From Methylobacterium sp. E-005 (lineage in GTDB: Bacteria; Pseudomonadota; Alphaproteobacteria; Rhizobiales; Beijerinckiaceae): a stretch of 35,126 nt of DNA. The translations under genes were made by a program, and so were the position numbers. The stretch is from assembly GCF_022829725.1 (NCBI RefSeq), contig NZ_JAKSYG010000193.1, forward strand, positions 1 to 35,126, given 5' to 3'. Below the pieces are notes generated by a model. The model ran no database searches. It worked only from the letters and a program-made list of their open reading frames with translations, and had not been told where the DNA came from. Positions 25,223 to 33,657 of the stretch are shown here, piece by piece (within the stretch, counting starts at the first letter, position 1; every line of letters starts with the position of its first letter).

Positions 25223-26257
25223 ATGATGCGTGCGTTACTGGGGTTTCTCTCGGCCGTCGCGCTCTGCGCCGCCCAGGCACCGGCCTCGGCCGAGCCGCGC
25301 CTCACCGTGGCGGGCTACGGCGGCAGCTACGAGCAGATCATGCGCACCAGCGTCATCCCGACGTTCGAGCGCGAGAACGACGTCAAGATCGATTATCTGA
25401 CCGGCAATTCCTCCGACAACCTCGCCCGGATGCAGGCCCAGCGCGGCCATCAGACGGTCGGCGTGGCGGTGCTGGATGACGGTCCGATGGTGCAGGCCGT
25501 CTCCCTCGGCCTGTGCCGCAAGCTCCCCGACGCGGTGCGCGACGCGGTCTACCCGATCGCGGTCCTGGGCGACGATCACGCCGTCGGCACCGGCTTCGGC
25601 TTCACGGGGATCGCCTACAACACGAAGCTATTCCAGGAGCGCGGTTTCCCGGCGCCGACCTCGTGGATGGATCTCGCCAAACCGGACTACCGCCAGCGGA
25701 TCGCGATCCCCGGCATCGACAACACCTACGGCGTCCACACGCTGGCGATGATGGCCCGTATCCACGGCGGCAGCGACAGCGACATCGCGCCGGGGCTGAA
25801 GGTCATGCGCCAGCAGATCAACCCGAACGTGCTCGCCTACGAGAGCTCGCCCGGCAAGATGAGCGAGATGTTCCAGTCGGGGGAGATCTGGCTCGCCGTC
25901 TGGGGTTCGTCCCGGGTCGCCGCCATGCAGCAGGCGGGATTTCCCCTGGCGATTGCCCGGCCGAAGGAGGGCGCGGTCGTCCTGATGACGGCCGGCTGCG
26001 CCATCACCGACAGCCCGGAGCCGGCGCTCGCCGACAAGTTCCTCGCCTATCTCGTCTCGCCGAAGGTCCAGGAGATCTTCGCCACGCAGTACGGGGCGGG
26101 CCCGACCAACCGCGCGACGAAGCTGCCGCCGGACGTGGCGTCCCGCGTGATCTACGGCGAGGATCAGGTGCGCTCGCTGATCGGGCTTGACTGGGACGTG
26201 GTCAACCGCAACCGCCCCGACTGGACGCGCCAATGGCAGCGGCAGGTCGAGCGCTGA
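25223..26257 (+). CDS. Polyamine/opine-type ABC transporter substrate-binding protein (PotD-like)
   Basis: Periplasmic binding protein of the spermidine/putrescine family (family 1), 344 residues. ATG 25223, with GGAGG seven bases upstream, gives a clean signal peptide (MMRALLGFLSAVALCAAQA, cleavage near ASA-EP). The family opening is LTVAGYGGSYEQIMRTSVIPTFERE, with later TGFGFTGIAYNTKLF, WMDLAKPDYRQRIAIP and AGCAITDSPEPALADKFLAYLVSP. The acidic residues that fix polyamines in PotD are not all evident, so a different cationic or opine-like ligand is likely. It leads a run of genes that overlap by one to twenty bases; the downstream ATPase starts inside its stop (TGATG). Confidence 0.9.
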   Translation: MMRALLGFLSAVALCAAQAPASAEPRLTVAGYGGSYEQIMRTSVIPTFERENDVKIDYLTGNSSDNLARMQAQRGHQTVGVAVLDDGPMVQAVSLGLCRKLPDAVRDAVYPIAVLGDDHAVGTGFGFTGIAYNTKLFQERGFPAPTSWMDLAKPDYRQRIAIPGIDNTYGVHTLAMMARIHGGSDSDIAPGLKVMRQQINPNVLAYESSPGKMSEMFQSGEIWLAVWGSSRVAAMQQAGFPLAIARPKEGAVVLMTAGCAITDSPEPALADKFLAYLVSPKVQEIFATQYGAGPTNRATKLPPDVASRVIYGEDQVRSLIGLDWDVVNRNRPDWTRQWQRQVER

Positions 26258-27318
26258 TGTCCGCGCCCGCCTTCCTGACCCTCGACGGCCTCGGCAAGGA
26301 TTACGGCACCGTCACCGCGGTGCGCGAGGTCAGCCTCGCGGTGGCGCCCGGCGAGTTCCTCGGCCTGCTCGGGCCCTCCGGCTGCGGCAAGACCACGACG
26401 CTGCAGATGATCGCCGGCTTCGAGACCCCGAGCCGCGGCCGCATCCTGATGGAGGGGCGCGACCTGACCGGGATGCCGCCGGCCCAGCGCGGCATCGGGC
26501 TGGTGTTTCAGTCCTACGCCCTGTTCCCCCACATGACCGCCGCCGAGAACGTGGCCTTCGGGCTGGAGATGCGCCGGGTGCCCAGGGCCGAGCGCGGCAG
26601 GCGGGTCGCCGAGGCGCTGGCGCAGGTCCGCCTCGGGCACCTCGCCGAGCGCTACCCGCGCAACATGTCGGGCGGCCAGCAGCAGCGGGTCGCCCTGGCG
26701 CGGGCGCTGGTGGTCGAGCCACGGCTGCTCCTCCTCGACGAGCCGCTCTCGAATCTCGACGCCAAGCTGCGCGAGGAGATGCAGATCGAGCTGCGCGACC
26801 TGCAGCGCCGGATCGGCGTCACCACGGTGCTGGTCACCCACGATCAGGCCGAGGCCATGGCCCTGTGCGACCGGGTGGCGATCATGCAGGGCGGCCGGGT
26901 CGTCCAGATCGACGCGCCCTGGCAGGCCTACGACATCCCGGCGGATGCGTTCGTGGCCGACTTCCTCGGCCGCAGCAACCGGCTGCCGGCCCGCGCCGCC
27001 GCTGGCGAGGCGGAGGCGGCGGGCCATCGCTTCTCCCTGCCGCCGGAACTGGCTGACCGCCAGGGCGACATCCTGCTCACGATCCGGCCCGAGCGCCTGC
27101 GCATCCGCTGTGAGCGGGCGCCGGAGGGACCGCCTGGCCTCGAAGGGCGCGTGCAGGCGCGGCTCTTCCTCGGCGGGTTCTGGCTCTACACGGTGGAGAC
27201 GGCGCTTGGCGCCTTCGCCGTCATGGCGCAGAACACCGGCGCGACGCCGCTCGACGAGGGCGCCGCGGTGACCCTCGACTGGGACGCCCACAGCCTGCGG
27301 CGGCTGGAGACGGCATGA
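26257..27318 (+). CDS. ABC transporter ATP-binding protein (PotA-like)
   Basis: ATPase of the spermidine/putrescine-type importer, 353 residues. Walker A GPSGCGKTT (about 38-46), Q-loop VFQSYALFPHMTA, signature NMSGGQQQRVALARA, Walker B LLLLDEPLSNLD, switch His in LVTHDQAEAMAL. The C-terminal extension (about 245-353) forms the TOBE/regulatory domain found in PotA and FbpC (IRPERLRIRCE). ATG 26257 overlaps the upstream stop by one base; a longer frame starting 24 bases earlier is less likely because it would extend into the binding protein. It overlaps the first permease by ATGA. Confidence 0.93.
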   Translation: MSAPAFLTLDGLGKDYGTVTAVREVSLAVAPGEFLGLLGPSGCGKTTTLQMIAGFETPSRGRILMEGRDLTGMPPAQRGIGLVFQSYALFPHMTAAENVAFGLEMRRVPRAERGRRVAEALAQVRLGHLAERYPRNMSGGQQQRVALARALVVEPRLLLLDEPLSNLDAKLREEMQIELRDLQRRIGVTTVLVTHDQAEAMALCDRVAIMQGGRVVQIDAPWQAYDIPADAFVADFLGRSNRLPARAAAGEAEAAGHRFSLPPELADRQGDILLTIRPERLRIRCERAPEGPPGLEGRVQARLFLGGFWLYTVETALGAFAVMAQNTGATPLDEGAAVTLDWDAHSLRRLETA

Positions 27319-28199
27319 CCCGCTCCGACCGCCTCACCCCAGCGCTGCTGACGGCGCCCTCCGCCCTCGTCTATGCCGGGGCTTTGCTCGTCCCGCTCGC
27401 CGGCGTGCTGGCCCTGAGCCTGCACGGCTTCGACTTCGAGAAGGGGGTCCTGCCCGGCTGGGGGCTCGCCAATTACCAGGATCTTTTCACCGATCCGCTG
27501 TTCGGCGAGGCCCTGGCCCGCACCTTCCGCATCGCCGGGCTGACCACCCTGATCTGCCTCCTCGTCGGGGTGCCGGAGGCCTGGATCATCCACCGGATGG
27601 ACCCGCGCTGGCGCGGCCCGATGCTCCTCGTCGTGGTCGGGCCGCTGCTGGTCTCGGTGGTGGTGCGCAATTTCGGCTGGATGGTGCTGCTCGGCACGAA
27701 CGGCCTCGTGAACCAGACGCTCGCCGCGCTCCACGTGCCCGGCGCCCCGTTCCGCCTGATGTTCACCGAACTCGCGGTGGTGATCGGCCTCGTCCACGTG
27801 ATGGTGCCGCTCGTGGTGCTGTCCGTCTGGGCGAGCCTCGGCCGGCTCGATCCGGTGCTGGAGCGGGCCGCCACCAGCCTCGGGGCGGGGCGGGTCACGG
27901 TGTTCACCCGCGTCGTGCTGCCCAACGTCATGCCCGGCGTCATGGCGGGGGCGCTGATGGTGTTCTGCCTCTCGGCCTCGGCCTTCGCGACGCCCGCCAT
28001 GCTGGGGGGCAAGCGCCTGAAGGTCGTCTCCAGCATGACCTATAACGAGTTCCTCAACACCCTGAACTGGCCGCTCGGCGCCGCCCTCGCCACCGTGCTG
28101 ATGGCGGCGATCCTGCTCGCCACGCTCCTCTGGACGCGGCTCGTCGAGAAGCGGGCGCTGCGGCGGCTCGGCGAAGCCGCGCAGGGAGGCCCGGTATGA
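27315..28199 (+). CDS. ABC transporter permease (PotB-like)
   Basis: First inner-membrane subunit of the importer, 294 residues with about six membrane helices. The EAA loop that contacts the ATPase is ERAATSLGAGRVTVFTRVVLPNVMPG (about 183-208). The TM segments ALVYAGALLVPLAGVLALSL and MLLVVVGPLLVSVVVRNFGWMVLLG are characteristic of the PotB family. Overlaps its neighbours on both sides by four bases (ATGA). Confidence 0.92.
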   Translation: MTRSDRLTPALLTAPSALVYAGALLVPLAGVLALSLHGFDFEKGVLPGWGLANYQDLFTDPLFGEALARTFRIAGLTTLICLLVGVPEAWIIHRMDPRWRGPMLLVVVGPLLVSVVVRNFGWMVLLGTNGLVNQTLAALHVPGAPFRLMFTELAVVIGLVHVMVPLVVLSVWASLGRLDPVLERAATSLGAGRVTVFTRVVLPNVMPGVMAGALMVFCLSASAFATPAMLGGKRLKVVSSMTYNEFLNTLNWPLGAALATVLMAAILLATLLWTRLVEKRALRRLGEAAQGGPV

Positions 28200-29011
28200 G
28201 TGCCAACAGCTCCAGCCGCAACGGTCCTTTGGCACTCGCCTTCCACGCCCTGTTCCTCGCCTTCATCCTGGCGCCGCTCGTGGTGGTGATCGCCGTCTCG
28301 TTCACCGGCCAGGGTTACCTCGCCCTGCCGTTCGACGGCCTGTCGCTGCGCTGGTGGCGGGCGATCGGCGACAACCCCCGCTTCCTGGAGAGCTTCTGGT
28401 ACAGCACGCGCCTCGGCGTGACCGCCGCGACCATCTCCGCCCTGATCGCCGTGCCGGCCGCCCTGGCGATCGCCCGCTGGCACTTCCCCGGCCGGGGCAC
28501 CCTCGTGGCGATCCTCGCCTCGCCGCTGATGATCCCGCACGTGGTGCTGGGCGTGGCGCTGCTGCGGTTCTTCTCCGGCTTCGGCCTGTCGGGCAGCTTC
28601 GCCGGCCTCGTGGCGGCCCATGTCATCGTGATCACACCCTACATGCTGCGCCTCGTCGGCGCCGGCCTGTCGGGGCTCGATCTGCGTATCGAGCGCGCCG
28701 CCGAGAGCCTCGGCGCCGATCGGTTCACGGTGTTCCGGCGCGTGACGCTGCCGCTGATCGCCCCTGGCCTCGCGGGCGGCTGGATTCTGGCCTTCGTGAC
28801 GAGCTTCGACGAATTGACGGTGAGCCTGTTCCTGGCCTCGCCGGCCGCCAACCCGCTGCCGGTCCAGCTCTTCAACTACATCGACCAGATGACCGACCCG
28901 CTGGTCGCGTCGGTCTCGGCGGCGCTGATCCTCGTCACCGCCCTGGTCCTCTTGGGGCTCGATCGCTTCTACCCGATCGACCGCCTGCTTACCGGGGAGC
29001 GCCGCGCATGA
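28196..29011 (+). CDS. ABC transporter permease (PotC-like)
   Basis: Second permease, 271 residues, about six membrane helices starting with ALAFHALFLAFILAPLVVVIAVS. EAA loop: ERAAESLGADRFTVFRRVTLPLIAPG. The segment LAFVTSFDELTVSLFLASP is a PotC hallmark. ATGA overlaps link it to PotB upstream and the dehydrogenase beta-like subunit downstream, so import and oxidation are in one transcript. Confidence 0.92.
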   Translation: MSANSSSRNGPLALAFHALFLAFILAPLVVVIAVSFTGQGYLALPFDGLSLRWWRAIGDNPRFLESFWYSTRLGVTAATISALIAVPAALAIARWHFPGRGTLVAILASPLMIPHVVLGVALLRFFSGFGLSGSFAGLVAAHVIVITPYMLRLVGAGLSGLDLRIERAAESLGADRFTVFRRVTLPLIAPGLAGGWILAFVTSFDELTVSLFLASPAANPLPVQLFNYIDQMTDPLVASVSAALILVTALVLLGLDRFYPIDRLLTGERRA

Positions 29012-30141
29012 CAGCGAGCGGACACGCGATGCACGACGCGATCGTAATCGGCGGCGGCCTCGTCGGCGCGGCCATCGCCTACGGCCTCCAGCGGCAAGGC
29101 CTGTCGACCGTGATGCTCGACGAGGGCGACGTCGCCCACCGGGCGAGCCGTGGCAATTTCGGGCTGGTCTGGGTCCAGTCGAAGGGCCTCGGCGCGCCGC
29201 ATTACCAGCACTGGACCCATGCCTCGGCCCGGGCCTGGCCGGAACTCGCCGCCAACCTGCAGGCCGAGACCGGCATCGGCGTCGGGCTGCACCAGCCGGG
29301 CGGCCTGCATTTCTGCTTCTCGGACGAGGAGATGGCGCAGCGCGACGCGCTGATGGGCCAGTTGCGCCGGGAGGCCGGCAATGCCGGCTACGCGTACCGC
29401 ATGATCCCGGTGGCGGAACTGCGCGACATGGTGCCGGGTCTCGGCCCCCAGGTCGTGGGCGCGTCCTGGACGCCTTACGACGGGCATGCCAGCCCGCTGC
29501 ACCTCCTGCGCGCGCTCCACGCGGCGTTCCAGGATCAGGCCGGCCTCTACCGGCCGAACGCGAGGGTCACGGCCATCCAGGCGGCCCCGCGCGACTTCAC
29601 CGTCGCGATCGGGTCCGAGACCGTCCGGGCGCCACGCCTCGTCCTCGCCTCGGGTCTCGGCAACGCCGAGCTCGCGCCGCTGGTCGGTCTGTCGGCGCCC
29701 CTGCGCCCCGAGCGCGGCCAGATCCTCGTCACGGAGCGCACCCGGCAGGTGCTCGCTCTGCCGACCCACGTCGTCCGCCAGACTGAGGAGGGGTCTCTGC
29801 TGCTCGGTGACAGCAAGGAGGATATGGGCTTCGACACCCTGACCCAGACCCCGGCGATCATGCGGGCCATCGCCCGCAAGGCGGTCCAGACCTTCCCGTG
29901 GATCGCCGAACTCAACATCGTCCGGGCCTGGGCGGCGCTCCGGGTCATGTCGCCGGACGGCAAGCCGATCTACGACGAATCCGAGCGCTACCCCGGCGCC
30001 ACCATCGCCAATTGCCATTCCGGCGTCACCCTGGCCGGGGCGCATGCGAGCCTGCTCGCCCCGATGATCGCGGCCGGCGCGCTGGCGCCGGAGATGTCCC
30101 CCTTCAGCGCGAGACGGTTCGATGTTCAGAAGGCGGCCTGA
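29008..30141 (+). CDS. FAD-dependent amine/opine dehydrogenase, catalytic (DadA/OoxB-like) subunit
   Basis: D-amino-acid/sarcosine-oxidase-type flavoprotein of 377 residues. The FAD dinucleotide fingerprint is IVIGGGLVGAAIAYGLQRQGLSTVMLDEG (about 11-39). The DAO fold continues with ASRGNFGLVWVQSKGLG, LVLASGLGNAEL, LRPERGQILVTER and a C-terminal NCHSGVTLAGAHASLLAPMI, which closes over the isoalloxazine ring. Together with the two following genes it matches the three-part layout of opine oxidases and dye-linked proline or D-hydroxyproline dehydrogenases, in which this subunit oxidises a C-N bond. ATG 29008 overlaps the permease stop (ATGA). The substrate cannot be read. It ends 20 bases inside the next gene. 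Confidence 0.88.
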   Translation: MTASGHAMHDAIVIGGGLVGAAIAYGLQRQGLSTVMLDEGDVAHRASRGNFGLVWVQSKGLGAPHYQHWTHASARAWPELAANLQAETGIGVGLHQPGGLHFCFSDEEMAQRDALMGQLRREAGNAGYAYRMIPVAELRDMVPGLGPQVVGASWTPYDGHASPLHLLRALHAAFQDQAGLYRPNARVTAIQAAPRDFTVAIGSETVRAPRLVLASGLGNAELAPLVGLSAPLRPERGQILVTERTRQVLALPTHVVRQTEEGSLLLGDSKEDMGFDTLTQTPAIMRAIARKAVQTFPWIAELNIVRAWAALRVMSPDGKPIYDESERYPGATIANCHSGVTLAGAHASLLAPMIAAGALAPEMSPFSARRFDVQKAA

Positions 30142-30442
30142 GGCCCGTCCGGCCCCCGGGGACCGGCTGGTTGAAGTCTTCGTCGCGGGCCGGCCCGTCC
30201 GCGTCCCGGAGGGCGCCTCGGCGGCCGCGGCGGTCCTGCTCTCGGGTGCGCCCGCGATCCGCACGACCCCGGTCGGCGGCGCCCCGCGCCTCCCCTATTG
30301 CATGATCGGCATCTGCTTCGATTGCCTCGCGGAGATCGACGGGGTGGCCAACCGGCAATCCTGCCTCGTGCCGGTCGCCCCGGGCATGCGGATCGAGCCG
30401 CAGACCGGCGCCCGCGCGGCGCGGATCGAGGACGCCGCATGA
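30122..30442 (+). CDS. Small [2Fe-2S] ferredoxin-like subunit of the dehydrogenase
   Basis: A 106-residue electron-transfer subunit. The plant-ferredoxin cysteine pattern is complete: Cys60, Cys65, Cys68 and Cys81 in YCMIGICFDCLAEIDG then NRQSC. The N-terminal half (VEVFVAGRPVRVPEGASAAAAVL) is the beta-grasp start of a 2Fe-2S fold. Equivalent small subunits (HcnA-like, gamma-type) sit between the two flavoprotein genes in opine-oxidase and D-hydroxyproline-dehydrogenase operons. It overlaps the upstream gene by 20 bases and the downstream one by four. Confidence 0.9.
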   Translation: MFRRRPEARPAPGDRLVEVFVAGRPVRVPEGASAAAAVLLSGAPAIRTTPVGGAPRLPYCMIGICFDCLAEIDGVANRQSCLVPVAPGMRIEPQTGARAARIEDAA

Positions 30443-31848
30443 GTGACGGCATGAATTCCGATCTCGCCATCGTGGGCGCCGGCCCGGCCGGCATGGCCGC
30501 CGCCATCGAGGCCGCGTCCCTCGGACTCTCGGTCACCGTGCTGGACGAGCAGCCCGCCCCGGGCGGACAGGTGTTTCGGGCGGTGGAGGCCGCCGCCGGT
30601 GATCCGGCCCTCGCGGGCGAGTTCCTCGATGCCGGCGGCGCCCTGGCAGGCGCCTTCCGGGCCACGAAGGGGATCGCCTACCGGCCGCGGTCCACGCTCT
30701 GGCACCTCGACCCCGATGCGGGCGTGCTGTCGGTGACCGCGGCAGGCGCCACCGCGGAGATTGCGGCGCGGCGCGTCCTCCTCGCGACCGGCGCCCAGGA
30801 GCGACCCGTCCCGATTCCCGGCTGGACGCTGCCGGGTGTGATGAGCGCGGGCGCCGCCCAGATCCTGCTCAAGACGGCTGGCGCCGTGCCGGGGGGATCC
30901 GTCGTGATCGCCGGGCAAGGGCCGCTCTGCTGGCTGCTGGCCGTGCAACTCCTGCGGGCCGGTGTCGAGCGGCTGACTCTTCTGGAGACCGGCGCCGGCG
31001 GTGCCCTCCGGGATGCGCTGCGGGCGGGCGGCCTCTGGACGGGGCGCAAGCTCCTGGCGAAGGGCGTCGCCCTGATGCGCGAGACCCGGGCGCGGGGCCT
31101 CACCGTGGTGCGCAACGTCCGCGACCTGCGGGCGGAGGGCGACGGCCGGGTCTCGACCGTGCGCTGGCATCAGGGCGGCCGGGATCACGCGCTGGCCTGC
31201 GACACGCTCCTGCTGCACGAGGGGGTGATCCCCTCGACCCACATCACCCGGGCCCTGGGCCTCGATCACGACTGGGACGACAGGCAGCTGTGCTGGCGGC
31301 CGCGCCTGGATGAATGGGGCGCCACGAGCCATCCGAACGTGGCGGTGGCGGGCGATGGCGGCGGCATCGGCGGCTGGGAGGCCGCTGCGGCAAGCGGTCG
31401 ACTCGCCGCGATCGATGCGGCCCGCCGGCTGGGCCGGCTCGACGCCGCCGCCCGCGCCGCCCGCGCCGCGGAGGCCCGCAAGGCTCAGCGCGCGGCCCTG
31501 GCGCTCCGGCCCTTCCTCGACCGGCTCTACCGCCCCGCCCCGGGCATCCTCACCCCGGCCGACGACACGATCGTCTGCCGCTGCGAGGAGATCACGGCCG
31601 GGCATATCCGCGGGGCCGCCCGCCGCGGCGCCGCCGGCCCGAATCAGGTAAAGGCCTATCTGCGGGCCGGCATGGGGCCCTGCCAGGGCCGCATGTGCGG
31701 CACCGTCGTCGCCGGGCTGATCGCCGAGACCCGCGGGGCCACGATGGAACAGGTCGGCGCCCTGCGGCCCCGGGCGCCGTTCAAGCCGATGACGGTGGGC
31801 GAACTCGCGAACGAGCGGCCCGAGGCGATGCCGGAGCTGACGGCGTGA
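30439..31848 (+). CDS. FAD/NAD(P)-binding dehydrogenase subunit with BFD-like [2Fe-2S] domain (OoxA/HcnB-like)
   Basis: Flavoprotein of 469 residues. First FAD segment LAIVGAGPAGMAAAIEAASLGLSVTVLDEQ (about 9-38), then LLATGAQERPVPIPGWTLPGV, the second nucleotide fold SVVIAGQGPLCWLLAVQLL, and the FAD-ribityl motif VAVAGDGGGIGG with the Asp intact. The C-terminal BFD-like iron-sulfur domain has Cys380, Cys382, Cys415 and Cys420 (CRCEEI then CQGRMC). This matches the A subunit of octopine/nopaline oxidases and HcnB. It probably receives electrons through the small ferredoxin subunit. ATG 30439 overlaps the upstream stop; a long open frame before it is not homologous. Overlaps the next gene by GTGA. 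Confidence 0.9.
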   Translation: MSDGMNSDLAIVGAGPAGMAAAIEAASLGLSVTVLDEQPAPGGQVFRAVEAAAGDPALAGEFLDAGGALAGAFRATKGIAYRPRSTLWHLDPDAGVLSVTAAGATAEIAARRVLLATGAQERPVPIPGWTLPGVMSAGAAQILLKTAGAVPGGSVVIAGQGPLCWLLAVQLLRAGVERLTLLETGAGGALRDALRAGGLWTGRKLLAKGVALMRETRARGLTVVRNVRDLRAEGDGRVSTVRWHQGGRDHALACDTLLLHEGVIPSTHITRALGLDHDWDDRQLCWRPRLDEWGATSHPNVAVAGDGGGIGGWEAAAASGRLAAIDAARRLGRLDAAARAARAAEARKAQRAALALRPFLDRLYRPAPGILTPADDTIVCRCEEITAGHIRGAARRGAAGPNQVKAYLRAGMGPCQGRMCGTVVAGLIAETRGATMEQVGALRPRAPFKPMTVGELANERPEAMPELTA

Positions 31849-32474
31849 GCGCCATCGAGACGCCCCGGATCGTGATCGTCGGCGGCGGCCCGGCCGGTCG
31901 CGCCGCGCACGCCGCGCTGCCGGGCGCCGTCCTGATCGCCCGGCCCGACGCGACCGCTTGGCACGCCGAGCCCGGCCACCTGTGGGTCGAGGGCGACGGG
32001 CGGGTCTGGGCCGAGCCGTTCGACGCGTTGCTGGTCTGCGCCGACGAACCGCTGCTGCTGGCCACCCTCGGCTGCGGCATCCAGGCCGGCCGGGTCGTGG
32101 CCGATGCCGCAGGCCGCACCGGCGTGCCGGGCATCTCGGTGGCCGGCCGCGTGGCGGGGGCGGCGGACCGGCAGGATGCGGAACGTCAGGCGATTCTTGC
32201 CGCGCGCGCCCTCGCCGCCGGGTCGGTGGATACGGACGCGCCGGTGATCCCGCCCGCTGAGACCCTCGCCGCCCTGCGGCTCGATCCGGTCGCCCTCGCG
32301 GCTTTGCTCGAACAGCCCGTGGGCCTCGAGCGCGACCGGGCTGCCCTCGCGCAGCACGCGATCCTGGGCGCGGTGGTACCGGCGCGGCCCGTCAGTCTCG
32401 CGGCACTGGCCGGGCTCGTTGCCACGATGCCGGAGGCGGTTCCCCCGCAGGCGGATATGGACATCCTCGCATGA
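31845..32474 (+). CDS. Degenerate small flavoprotein-like subunit, unknown role
   Basis: A 209-residue protein read from GTG 31845 (GTGA overlap). It opens with a dinucleotide fingerprint, IVIVGGGPAGRAAHAALPG (residues about 9-27), then skips most of the usual flavoprotein body and resumes near 59 with FDALLVCADEPLLLATLGCGI and VPGISVAGRVAGAADRQD. In active enzymes that last motif is GD-x-AG, where Asp binds FAD ribityl; here residue 102 is Arg. The remainder (about 115-209) is helical and Ala/Leu-rich without cysteines, although the family normally has iron-sulfur cysteines there. It overlaps both neighbours by four bases and has coding-like codon use, so it is kept, not a random remnant. 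It could be a structural or assembly subunit of the dehydrogenase, comparable in position to extra subunits of dye-linked proline dehydrogenases. Confidence 0.75.
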   Translation: MSAIETPRIVIVGGGPAGRAAHAALPGAVLIARPDATAWHAEPGHLWVEGDGRVWAEPFDALLVCADEPLLLATLGCGIQAGRVVADAAGRTGVPGISVAGRVAGAADRQDAERQAILAARALAAGSVDTDAPVIPPAETLAALRLDPVALAALLEQPVGLERDRAALAQHAILGAVVPARPVSLAALAGLVATMPEAVPPQADMDILA

Positions 32475-33631
32475 CGGATCCCGATATCCTCATCGTTGGT
32501 GGGGGACTGCACGGGCTTTCCGCGGCCCTGCACCTCGCCCGGGCCGGCCGACGCGTGCGCGTGCTGGAGGCCCGGCAGGTCGGCGCCCAGGCTTCGGGCT
32601 ACTCCGCGGGCGGCGTGCGTACGCTGGGCCGACACCCCGCGGAAGTGCCGCTCGCCCTGGAGGCGATCGAGCGCTGGCACACCATCGCGGATCTCGTTGG
32701 CGAGGATTGCGGTTTCCGCCCCGTCGGACAGGTCCGGGTGGCCGAGACCGAGGCCGAGCTCGCCAGCCTCGCCGCGCGCGTCGAGCACCTGCGCGCCGCC
32801 GGCTGGACCCACGAGGAGCTGGCGGATGCCGATACGGTGCGCCGGCTGCTCCCGGCCGTCGCTCCCCACGTCGTCGGCGGCATCGTCGCCCGTCGCGACG
32901 GCTTCGCGTCCCCGCTGCGGACGACACGCGCCTTCGGCCGCGCCGCCGAGGCGGCCCGCGCCGTAGTGATCGAGGGGGCCCGCGTCGCGGCAGTCGAGCG
33001 CCAAGCCGGGCTCTGGCGCCTTCGGACACAGGGCGGTGAGACCCATGCCGCTCCCCTCCTGCTCAACGCCGCGGGGGCCTGGGGCGGCCGCATCGCCCGC
33101 GCGGCCGGGGAGCCGATCCCGTTCGGTTTCAACGCCTTCCAGATGCTGCTCACCGAGGCTCTGCCGCCGCTCCTGACGCCGGTGGTGGGGGCGGCCGGGC
33201 GCCCCCTGTCGTTCAAGCAATCCGACAGCGGCCATGTGATGATCGGCGGCGGCCACAAGGGGCAGGCCGATCTCGATACGGGCGCGATACGTCTCGACGT
33301 CCCGCGCCTCGCCTATTCGGCCCGCACGGCGCTCGACCTCTTCCCGGCCCTGCAAGGGGCGCGGATCGTCCACGCCTGGGCCGGCATCGAGGGCGTCACG
33401 CCGGACGAGTTGCCGGTGATCGGCCGGTCCGCCGTGGCGGACGGACTGGTCCACGCCTTCGGCTTCTCCGGGCACGGTTTCGCGCTCGCGCCCGTGATCG
33501 GCGCGCGCGTCGCCGGCCTGCTGCTCGACGGACCGGAGGCGCACGACCTCACGGCGTTTGCGCCGGCCCGCTTCACCTTCGGTGGCCCCGTCCCCGAGAC
33601 CCGACCGGCCCTGCTGCAGCCGGCCGGCTGA
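32471..33631 (+). CDS. FAD-dependent oxidoreductase, DAO/sarcosine-oxidase-beta-like
   Basis: Second DAO-fold flavoprotein of the operon, 386 residues. Fingerprint ILIVGGGLHGLSAALHLARAGRRVRVLEA (about 6-34), then GYSAGGVRTLGRHPAE, LLLNAAGAWGGRIARAAGE, FKQSDSGHVMIGGGHKG, HAWAGIEGVTPDELPVIG and FGFSGHGFALAPVIGARVA, which resembles SoxB and the D-hydroxyproline/opine oxidases. It differs from the first DadA-like subunit (29008), so the operon may oxidise two substrates, or it may be an alternative catalytic subunit sharing the electron-transfer partners. ATG 32471 overlaps the small flavoprotein-like gene by ATGA. Confidence 0.88.
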   Translation: MTDPDILIVGGGLHGLSAALHLARAGRRVRVLEARQVGAQASGYSAGGVRTLGRHPAEVPLALEAIERWHTIADLVGEDCGFRPVGQVRVAETEAELASLAARVEHLRAAGWTHEELADADTVRRLLPAVAPHVVGGIVARRDGFASPLRTTRAFGRAAEAARAVVIEGARVAAVERQAGLWRLRTQGGETHAAPLLLNAAGAWGGRIARAAGEPIPFGFNAFQMLLTEALPPLLTPVVGAAGRPLSFKQSDSGHVMIGGGHKGQADLDTGAIRLDVPRLAYSARTALDLFPALQGARIVHAWAGIEGVTPDELPVIGRSAVADGLVHAFGFSGHGFALAPVIGARVAGLLLDGPEAHDLTAFAPARFTFGGPVPETRPALLQPAG

Positions 33632-33657
33632 TCCTCCACCCACAAGGACCTGTTGCG

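Noticed and set aside
28354..29007. N-terminal extension of the DadA-like gene across the PotC-like permease
   Set aside because: The extension is an out-of-frame reading of the permease; homology begins at the ATG at 29008, which overlaps the permease stop in ATGA.
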